This document shows, piece by piece, positions 50,801 to 57,971 of a stretch of 64,000 nt of DNA. The stretch lies in assembly GCA_028015205.1 (NCBI GenBank), contig CM051511.1, forward strand, positions 34,836,001 to 34,900,000. Direction: 5' to 3'. The stretch is from Mytilisepta virgata. Taxonomy: Eukaryota; Mollusca; Bivalvia; Mytilida; Mytilidae. The number at the start of each line of letters is the position of its first letter. Positions within the stretch are counted from its first letter, which is position 1. The translations under genes were made by a program, and so were the position numbers. The notes under the pieces were generated by a model. The model saw only the letters and a list, made by a program, of their open reading frames with translations. It was not told the DNA's origin and made no database searches.

Positions 50801-51442
50801 TTAAAAAGATATAATCCGATCAGTGCTATATCATTGCTACTTTTTTTCAGTCATTTGGCCAAATTTGCATATAAAATGAAAACTGTATCACCTAATCTGT
50901 ACATACTGAATTTGTCATGGATGTATATATGTGGAAAAATGAACAAGGCAGAGTGGGACAGGAAATTGTTGCCAGATATACAAAATTATCCAGAATTTTT
51001 TTATACGATTGTTGATAACTTTCAAAATACATTACTGCACTATTTTGTTATATGGAATAACAAAGATGAAGATACCATCATATCCGATTCATTATCATCA
51101 AATTCACTCGCTCAAAATACTGATACTTTTATGTTGAGAAATTGCAAAGGACATTCGCCGTTGCATTTCGCTGCATACTTAGGCCGTTACGATATCTTTA
51201 CCAAATTGAAACAAATTATTGAAAAAACATCGCTCTTCAATGAACATTACGTTGATGAATTACAAACATTTAAGTCTCTAGTTGCATCCGGAAAACCTCG
51301 TAAATCAGTAAAAGTGAAAAAGGACAGTTACCCCGAACTAGATGTCCGGTTTGACAGAGATCTGCTGCCCGATCAATCTTTTGAGTTTGGAAAAGAGGAA
51401 AGCTTTGAGACTTTGGAAAGATTTCTGAATACAAAATTATAA
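38777..51442 (+). CDS. gene B: candidate transmembrane receptor with cytosolic STAND NTPase and ankyrin repeats
   Basis: Exons: 38,777-38,812, 39,275-39,446, 41,452-41,754, 44,531-44,600, 44,857-44,909, 47,360-47,426, and 49,488-51,442. All have GT/AG borders. Phases are continuous (0,1,1,2,1) through the transmembrane exon. Order: signal peptide, short Cys module, large Cys-rich TNFR-like module, small Cys exon, Thr-rich stalk, 21-residue transmembrane helix, then the NTPase exon. The transmembrane exon exits in phase 2 but the NTPase exon needs phase 1, so a small exon is missing from my model or there is an indel. An extra phase 2-2 exon at 47,895-47,972 is possible but does not solve it. 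Alternatively the NTPase exon is a separate gene starting at a Met such as 49,580. Role inferred: surface sensing coupled to NLR-like signalling. Confidence 0.6.
39275..39446 (+). CDS. gene B exon 2, small cysteine module
   Basis: 172 nt between a TTTGTAG acceptor and a GTAATT donor, 57 codons plus one base. Contains IKCPDQSQWEK, TSCRDGKTYHCLWDINLNRT and RCFKPNDLPS: four cysteines after the signal region. No longer continuous frame exists outside these borders. Confidence 0.75.
39675..40445 (-). repeat. ~178-bp satellite block, inverted, in intron 2 of gene B
   Basis: Units attctaaaaccttattgcgc, aggtcacaagcttaaattga, cgaccccc. Ends in a gacggacagacggacgaac run and cgaaatttcttcgaa, the mirror image of the heads at 24.3 and 31.5 kb. 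Confidence 0.85.
40930..41160. repeat. diverged copy of the 56.9 / 61.9 kb dispersed repeat
   Basis: Contains gagcaggatatgctttccct, tcctgagcacctgag and ttttttaagagtttacatgg, comparable to gaagcaggaacggcttaccc, ggagcacctgagttcag at 61.85 kb (same orientation). It lies in intron 2 of gene B. The overlapping 92- and 106-residue frames on both strands are not genes. Confidence 0.6.
41452..41754 (+). CDS. gene B exon 3, cysteine-rich TNFR-like ectodomain
   Basis: 303 nt, TTTTAG acceptor, donor gtttga, phase 1 to 1, 100 codons. About twelve cysteines: DTCSPGQFAPEP, FECVYRKSVCAGEGLIMYD, TTCRCDYSKGYKY, DPCFCRPWKEDCSCYMHTC. The C-x-PG-x-F start and CxC-x-GY pattern resemble TNF-receptor-type cysteine repeats, but the family assignment is tentative. 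N-glycosylation sequon NNT is present, fitting an extracellular location. Confidence 0.75.
42400..42960. repeat. aggtcaaggtca-type dispersed repeat with a ~103-bp tandem pair
   Basis: ggtcaaaggtcaaggtcatgacc and later aggtcaaatgtcaaag. Two copies of a block ending ggctatgaata...atatgacatttttaat at about 42,790 and 42,900. In intron 3 of gene B. Confidence 0.6.
43600..43632. repeat. (AAAC)n microsatellite
   Basis: Run of aaac/aaat units read directly. Confidence 0.9.
44531..44600 (+). CDS. gene B exon 4, small cysteine exon
   Basis: 70 nt, TTTTAG acceptor, GTACGT donor, phase 1 to 2. Encodes DYTCVLRNNKIINEFRCSA followed by TGRS. Continues exon 3 in frame. Confidence 0.65.
44857..44909 (+). 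CDS. gene B exon 5, Thr-rich stalk
   Basis: 53 nt, ATGCAG acceptor, GTAAGT donor, phase 2 to 1. Encodes NKTGETTLPVNTTDIPQ: two N-glycosylation sequons and many threonines, typical of a membrane-proximal stalk. Confidence 0.65.
46202..47305 (+). repeat. ~1.1-kb element bounded by GGGGAGACATA ends
   Basis: Starts with a hairpin (atgtctcccccttg with aagggagacatat) and ends with gaaggggagacatatg. The inside has several tandem units with cgaccttgacctcaaggtcaaattatgac, gcttataccctttggtatg and gtgtcgcgtaccattatgac. Lies in intron 5 of gene B. A G-rich run is at 47,022-47,040. Confidence 0.8.
47360..47426 (+). CDS. gene B exon 6, transmembrane segment
   Basis: 67 nt, CTACAG acceptor, GTAAGA donor, phase 1 to 2. 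The peptide AIFPMVISITSIILYLFNFV is an uninterrupted hydrophobic helix of about 21 residues. The entry phase and the AIF start match the transmembrane exon of gene A (AIFSVVVVIPLI). This supports homology of this exon between receptors with very different tails. Confidence 0.7.
47895..47972 (+). CDS. possible extra gene B exon
   Basis: TTTTTAG acceptor, GTATGT donor, 25 open codons in phase 2 to 2, no cysteine module. It is compatible with the transmembrane exon but does not restore the phase needed by the NTPase exon. Could be an alternative exon or chance. Confidence 0.2.
48360..48590 (+). repeat. ~200-bp dispersed repeat, copy 2
   Basis: acgaagcatcagttgtgccc, aaatgccaaaaggggtaaag, ggacagagctatgcacg, ttagttttcacaaa: the same order of blocks as at 33.3 and 60.2 kb. 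Confidence 0.7.
49488..51442 (+). CDS. STAND-family NTPase (nSTAND3-like) with ankyrin-like repeats; terminal exon
   Basis: A single open exon of about 650 codons after a TTTCTTACAG acceptor; the frame also offers ATG 49,475 and ATG 49,580. Counting from ATG 49,475: basic linker to residue 35; Walker A LLILLGGTGSGKTT (45-58); Walker B-like KYFIFVD (95-101); sensor-like KIIITVERYPSRY (137-149); IGFPLMASSLL (212-222), resembling the conserved GFPL segment of nSTAND3 modules; a helical region with HAVMISFA; and near the C terminus TLLHYFVIW and GHSPLHFAAYLGRYDIF, ankyrin-like repeats. STAND NTPases act as nucleotide-switch signalling hubs, and in invertebrates many are innate-immune candidates. 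No effector domain (TIR, CARD, death, HEPN) is visible. It is by far the longest open frame of the window, with no internal stop or intron. Confidence 0.85.
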
Positions 51443-51496
51443 GTTGACGAAACATTACAAAATAAGTTGTTATGACATGTATCTTTATGAACACAT

Positions 51497-52100
51497 TCTA
51501 GTTCATACGGACCAAATGCGCAATAAGGTTTTCGAATATTTTATTTTTAAAGATTGGGGTCCACATGGGTTGAATTTCAAAGCTTGTGACCTAAACTCCT
51601 CATACATTTTTTGTTTTATGCTTTAATTTCTATGCTGTATTGTCACATACTGTATATAGATGCGCAATAAGGTTTTGAAATTTTGATTTTTAAAAATTTG
51701 GGCCAACAGGGGTCGAATTTCGAAAATTGGGATTAAATCTTGTGAAATTTTTCACGTCATGCATTTAATTTCTGTACCATATTGTCACATACTATATGTA
51801 GATGCGCAATAAGGTTTTAGAATTTTGATTTTCAGAACTAGGGGCCAGAGGGTCGCATTTCTAAAACTGGAAATTCAAACTAAACTGCTTATTAATTTTT
51901 CATTTTATGCTTTAATTTCTATACAATATTGTCACATACTGTATGTAGATGCGCAATACATGGGTTGTATTTCGGAAATAGTGAATTTAAGCTTGTGCCT
52001 TAAACTCCTCTTTCATTTTCCATTTAGATTTAACAAATATTTGTATATATATAATTTTGTTCTTTGTTTTCTGTAGATATACAGAAGGGTTTTTAATTTT
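51497..52100 (+). repeat. ~178-bp satellite block downstream of gene B
   Basis: Units with gatgcgcaataaggttttag, ggggtcgaatttcgaaaatt and tattgtcacatactgtat, the same orientation as 23.0-25.4 kb. Confidence 0.85.
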
Positions 52101-52186
52101 GAAAATCTATTAAGGGATCAAATTTTGGGACCGAAAATGGTGAAATTGGTAATTTTGCTTTGTCTCTGGAAATACTCATTCATTTT

Positions 52187-53990
52187 TAGCTCACCTGACC
52201 CAAAGCATAAGTGAGCTATTCTCATCACTTGTCGTCCGTCGTCGTCCGTCGTCCGTCGTCGTCCGTTAACTTTTACAAAAATCTTCTCCTCTGAAACTAC
52301 TGAGCCAAATTGAACCAAACTTGGCCACAAGCATCATTAGGGTATCTAGTTTAAAAATTATGTCCGATGACCCCGCCTGCCAACCAACATGGCTGACATG
52401 GCTAAAAATAGAACACAGGGGTAAACTGCAGTTTTTGTCTTATATCTCAAAAAAGCAATTAGATGGGGTAAAAATGTTCATCAGGTCAAGATCTACCTGC
52501 CATGAAATTTTCAGACGAATCGGTCAACCCTTTTTTGGGTTATTGCCCCTGAATTGTTAATTTTAAGGAAATTTTGCAGTTTTAAGTTATTATCTTGAAT
52601 ATTATTATAGATAAAGACAAATTGTAAAGAGCAAAAATGTTCAACAAAGTAAGATCTACAAATAAGTCAACATGACCAAAATCATTGATTGACCCCTTAT
52701 AGGAGTTTTTGCCCTTTAAAGACGGCATCCAGCATAAAATTTCCTTTAACGATCTTTTCCTCTGAAACCACTGGGCCAATTGAGACCAAACTTTGGTGGA
52801 ATGGTCCTTGGGTGCCCCCCTTCCAAAATTATGTCTGGCATCTCCGACTTCCAACCGACATGGCTGCTGTTACGAAAAATAGAAAAAGGGGGGGGGGTGA
52901 ATTTCAAAAATCTTTTTATATGAAACTACAAGGCCAGTTGGAACCAAAGTTGGCAGTAATGGTTCTTTGGAGGTTCTCTTTCAGAAATATGTCCAATGAC
53001 CTGGACTGTTAACCAAGATGGCCGCCACAGCCGAACTTAGTTTAACATAGGGCCCTATGGGAAAATTTATTGAAAAATCTTCTTGTCTTAAACCACTTGA
53101 CCAATTGGAACAGACTTGGCAGCAATGGTCCTTAGATGGTCCTCTTACAGAGGTGTGTCCGATGACCTGGACTGTGAACCAAGATGGCCGCAACAACTGA
53201 ACTTAATTTAACATAGGGCCCTATAGGAAAATTCATTTAAAAATCTTCTTGTCTGAAACCAGTTTACATATTGGAGCAGGACTTGGCAGCATTGGGAGCT
53301 CCTTTTTCAGAAATGTGTCTGATTTCGTGGACTGTGAACCAAGATGGCCGCCACAGCAGAACTTAGTTTAACATAGGACCCAATGCGAAATTCACTCAAA
53401 AATCTTCTTGTATGAAACCACTAAGCTAATTAGAATTAGACTTGGTAACAATGGTCCTTAGATGGTCCTCTTTCAGAATTTTGTGCGATGACCCAGAGTG
53501 TCAACCAAGATGGCCGCCACACCCGAACTTAGTTTAACATAGGGCCCTATGGAAAAATTCATTGCATGAAAAATCTTCTTGTCTGAAACCACTTGACATA
53601 TTGGAGCCAGACTTGGCAGCATTGGTCCTTAGGAGGTCCTCTTTCAGAAATGTGTCCAATTACCCGGTTTGTCAACAAGATGGCTGCCACACCGAACTTT
53701 GTTAAATATTGGACCCTATAGGAAAATTCATTTAAAATTCTTCTTGTCTGAAACCGCTTAGCCAGTTGGAACAAGACTTAGCAGAAATGGTCCTTAGATG
53801 GTTCTCTTTTAGAAATGTATCCGTTGACCTGGACTGTCAACCAAGATGACTGCCACAGCTGAAATTAGTTTAACATAGGATTCTATAGAAAACCAGCCAA
53901 ATTGACTGCAACACTTAAATTTTTAGGTCTGCTCAAGGTGAAAAGTTAAATCCAGGTGAGCGATACAGGCTCTTGAGAGCCTCTAGTTTG
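52187..53990 (+). repeat. full-length GCTCACCTGACC satellite element
   Basis: Begins ttagctcacctgacccaaag with gtcgtccgtcgtc, and ends gcgatacaggctcttgagag followed by cctctag. About eight monomers in between carry cttcttgtctgaaaccactt, ttggagccagacttggc, ggtcctctttcagaaatgtg and ccaagatggccgcc. Both ends are present, so this copy defines the element. Open frames on both strands are repeat artefacts. Confidence 0.9.
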
Positions 53991-54009
53991 TTTCAGTGGT
54001 TTCATTTGT

Positions 54010-54130
54010 GTATAATATTGTTCTTCACTATGTGTAGATGTGCAATAAGGTTTTTAATTTTGAAATTTGATTCAGGGTTCCAATTTTCAGACTGAAATTT
54101 TTAAATTGCTAATTTTTCACTGTTAAATGT
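54010..54130 (+). repeat. fragment of the ~178-bp satellite
   Basis: atgtgtagatgtgcaataaggttttt and gggttccaattttcagac: one diverged unit directly after the element end at 53,990. Confidence 0.6.
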
Positions 54131-54489
54131 TTTTTTAACTTGTGCAGTGCTTGGATTGTCATCGTTTTTTATGGCACTAATTTCTGGTTTTGTTTATAAT
54201 AAAATTTTAGGAAAAAAAATATTGTAAAAAGTACCATTTATTTTATCTTACATTGGAAGCAAAAATTCAGTTTGTAGACTTAATTACATGATCTTCTAAT
54301 GAAAATTTCAATAAATAACTTTCTTACCAACATACGGAAAGAAAGGAGATAAAAGTCTATTAAAGAAGTTCTGAAAGATGTAAAGGAATTTCATAAAAGT
54401 AATGAAAACTTAATCTAGATGTAATCATGATTTCAAGGTGAGGTAAATAAATAGCAGCAATATACCTACTTCAACCGATTATACCCCTT

Positions 54490-55140
54490 TTCTTATCAGG
54501 CCTTACGGGTCGCCAACTCGTAGTCCGTATATAACTCGTTGGTATCCGATAATAACTCGTCTTAACTCGCAAACACTCGTGCGGATCCGTGAAAGTAGAG
54601 GCAATTTGTTTGAAATGTCAACATATTCTTCCGATTGTCCGCGGATTACTTTTTCCGTAAATAGCTCGTAAATATCTGGTAACAATCCGTAAGTATCATA
54701 AACCGGTCGCAACAACACTTAACCCTCCGTAGACTACTCGCTAGAATCCGTAAATATCTCGTAAACAATTTGTTTTACGATTTGTTTTCGGATTATTACG
54801 AGTGCTGAAGTTATGTTTACGATTTCATTGGTTACAGTGGCTTTACGGATTGTTAAAGCTTAGATGAATCGTAAAATTCCGCAATATACTCGTAACAATC
54901 CATAAAAAGATCGTAAAATGTCGTAACCTGCTGGTATGTATCCGTGGTAACTTGGAAAAAATCTAAATTTTTTACCGTAAATACATCGTAATAACACCTA
55001 AAAAACCGTAATTGGCTCTTAATTACTCGTAGCCACTCTTACATGTTAAATCGCTCCTAAATGTGGCCAAATCGTAATGATCCATGTACTTTTACGAATG
55101 TGTGCCATACGTAAGGATTCGTAAGAAAAATCCATGTGTA
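54490..55140. other. region densely packed with TCGTAA/CTCGT words
   Basis: Dozens of short words of the type tcgtaa, ccgtaa, actcgt and acgatt/ttacga occur at irregular spacing on both strands over about 650 bp. It closes with cgtaaggattcgtaagaaaaatccatg. No reading frame, hairpin or fixed period explains it. It may be a decayed low-complexity or mobile-element sequence. Confidence 0.5.
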
Positions 55141-55839
55141 TATATGGGGTATACATATCTCAACTTATACGATATGCAAGAGCTTGCAGCAGCTACTCAG
55201 AATTTGTAAATAGTCATCGATGTCTGAGCAAGAAGTTGATGAGCCAATGTTTTGACAAGGGAACGTCTAGTCCTTTTTCTTAAGAAATTCATCTGTAGAT
55301 ACCAAGACCTTAAAGACAAATATTCAGTTTCTGTTTTCACAAATCATAGAGGATGGCCTTGAGTTTATGACTATTGGATTTCCCTGACTTGTCAGTTTTT
55401 TATTTATTTATTGCTTCGCCGTTCTTTTGTCAATACTGAACTATGAACAACTGTCATACAAGTGGGATCTTTGGCTAGCAGTAAAACCTGGTTTTACCCA
55501 AACATTTCTTCGGAAAATGCCTGTACCAAGTCAGAAATATGACAGTTTTCCCATTTTTCCGCCGGTTGATACGGTTGAGTTACCCTTCAGTTTTGTCGGT
55601 GTTTGTAAAATTTCCCCTATTGAATGCACCTTGGGTTACGGTACCTTTGTTATGACCTTTAATTACATGTAATCTAAAAAATATCTGATTACAGATTAAA
55701 TGAAAAACGTGTAATTGATTACAGCTGATTAAGGGTGTATTCTTCTGATGGTTCAGTCTCGTTGACATCTCGTTCGGAAATTATTTCCAAAACGTGTGAT
55801 ACAAGTAGAAAATATTAATGAATTCAAAAAATATTATAA

Positions 55840-56505
55840 TCCAACTAAACTCTGTGAACAAAATATGTACTTACAATAAGTAGTTTTTGAGTAATAAAAT
55901 TTTCTAATTTTACAACCAGTTTGGTCCGTTTCATCATCCAAAATGTTGAGAAAATGGGTGACAATACAAATAAAAGATTTTACCAAAAATATGTACATCC
56001 CATATCAATTTTGTCTTTTTAAAATTCTTTAATATGTGTTTTTTTCAATCATTATACCAAAGAAGTTTAAAGTGTATGCTCTTTATTCTAAAAAAATGAG
56101 AAAACCCCCAAATTTACTAAATAGACTGCATGGTCATTTTGACAAGAAAAAACAACACAATTAATAAACTTTTCTTATATTAAGACCTACCTATAGTTTT
56201 TTCAAGTTAAATTTATTCAGATTGGTCCACTTCACCTTAAGGGAAAGTATGAAAAAAAGTTTAATTGTGGAACTGTGATTTTTCATGATAGTAGGCCAAA
56301 AATGGGTAAAAATTGATGAAAAATGGGAAAATCATCAAAACTGTGGTACTTTCAAATGATCGTAACAAAAAAGAGGTCCACCACTATATGATTTTTTCTT
56401 CATGAATTACTTTCTTACAGTCATATAAACCCAAAAATCAGGTTTATAAAAAAAGTTTGATACTAGACATTTTTGGCTCCTCAGAGGTGTACATCCTTAA
56501 GATTA
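55840..56505 (-). repeat. ~600-bp dispersed repeat, copy 2 (inverted)
   Basis: Reverse-complement match to 16,865-17,440: aaatgttgagaaaatgggtg, gactgcatggtcattttgac, attcagattggtccacttc and cctcagaggtgtacatcctta. Confidence 0.85.
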
Positions 56506-56839
56506 CAGATTACGATTACCCCAGGTCTGTCACTGACCCAATTATCATCAATGCTAGATATATAACCCTGTCATGAATTGTATCTAATGAATCGACAACT
56601 TCATGTTTGCCTCAAATACGACTATAAAATAAAAAGAACATCAAACAAAACACTGTTCCTTAATCTGCTTGAATTGATTAACATGTTTCCAGAATTCATC
56701 CATTTCTGACAATGTTTGTATAATGTAAAATCTAAATAAAACTAAAAAATTTTAAAATGGTTTTAAAGTAGTCCAAGATTCTTCTTGTGGCAAACCCTCT
56801 TTATCTATTGTTCAAATTCTAAAAAGGACAAATATACCT

Positions 56840-57180
56840 AAGAAGCAAAAAAAAAAACGTAATCCATTGGACAAACACGGGAAGACAAATTAACAGCCAC
56901 AAGCACAACAAATAAACACAGAAAACTAAAAAAACAATGAACAACACGAACTCCTATAAAACCAGGAGTGAACTCAGGTGCTCCGGAAGGGTAAGCAGTT
57001 CCTGCTCCGTATATGGCACCCGTCGTGAAGTTCAACAAAGTCGATCCGGCGGAAGTCACAAATCGGTGGAGGCACATGAAAGGTTACGACAGTGGGAACA
57101 GGTCCAACATCATCTTAGATATTGGAACACTGTAATGGTCAATCAATTCGTGATGACGACTGTAATATTTCCTAAGTGAT
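56840..57180 (+). repeat. dispersed repeat, copy 1, at the 3' side of gene C
   Basis: aacaatgaacaacacgaact, aggtgctccggaagggtaag, cacccgtcgtgaagttcaac, gtcacaaatcggtggag, aggtccaacatcatcttaga. Inverted relative to 61,553-62,030 and same orientation as 63,400-63,790. Overlapping open frames on both strands are not genes. Confidence 0.9.
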
Positions 57181-57303
57181 GACATCAACTTATCCCTGAT
57201 AAAACCATGGTTAAGAAGCTTTTGTGACAGCAGTTAGTTAGTTTGACGCTGGAGGCATTTCCGACTAGTTTATAACTATGAACGTCATTTAACAAATTCT
57301 TTT

Positions 57304-57309
57304 TTTAAT
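57304..57309 (-). promoter_or_regulatory. possible variant polyadenylation signal of gene C
   Basis: ATTAAA on the minus strand about 205 bp after the stop codon. It is only a common hexamer, in AT-rich DNA, so weak evidence. Confidence 0.2.
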
Positions 57310-57514
57310 ATTACACTTATATACATTAAATTCCGCCTGAGTTTTCTGAGTTTCACATTTTTGGTACAATTCAATGTAACTATAACCCACAGTACACAAT
57401 TGTCTTAGATAAAGCACAAGACATATGTTTAGAACAACATAAAGGCGAACTCTCGGCATTATTAATCTTAAAGTGCGATGTTTGCAACATACCATTGAAA
57501 TATGGTTTAGTAGA

Positions 57515-57971
57515 CTATTGAATGTTCAAAGAGACATCACCATAATCATGTATTGTTGTCTGTCTTTTTTCCTGTAAAGTGTTATACGGATTAAGGTACG
57601 ATGATTCATCGATGCACTCACTATTGCTGCCAGAACTAGGGCTTACATGGTCGTGACTCTGTAGATCTGATAAATCTAGACCACTTTCATCTACAAAGTC
57701 GTAAATGTGTTCACTTCGATGTGATGTAGGGAGTGGAGGTAATCCGGCATTTAATAAATGTTGTTGTTGCTGCTGCTGCTGCTGCTGTTGCTGTTGTTGT
57801 TGTTGTAGCTCGTGCTGTTGCTCATGTATCTGTTGATGTGTCTCTCGTTGGTTCTGCTGAATAGATGGTCTAGTCTTTCTGTATATATATCTGCTACAGG
57901 TCCAACAAAATATTATCCAAGTTCCAATTCCACAGCTGCAAGCATGTAGTATAAAACAGTTAAATTTGATT
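57515..57971 (-). CDS. gene C last exon: transmembrane, polyQ and tyrosine-motif tail
   Basis: Two acceptors are possible: 57,971 (TTTCAG) and 57,935 (TTGCAG). The open tail frame reads CGIGTWIIFCWTCSRYIYRK, about 15 consecutive glutamines encoded by mixed CAG/CAA (around 57,760-57,810), then HIYDFVDESG, CIDESSYLNPYNTLQ, HDYGDVSLNIQ and a stop. Tyr motifs YDFV, YLNP, YNTL and YGDV could be kinase/SH2 sites. From exon 6 (phase 1), neither acceptor enters this frame. The acceptor at 57,971 enters it only in phase 2, and a weak alternative donor in exon 6 (AG|GTGCCG) would supply that. Otherwise a 1-nt indel or pseudogene must be assumed. HIYDxVDE is shared with gene A. Confidence 0.7.

Noticed and set aside
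57760..57820. CAG/CAA tract as a simple microsatellite only
   Set aside because: It lies in an otherwise open, conserved tail frame with mixed codons, so it was annotated as part of the coding exon.
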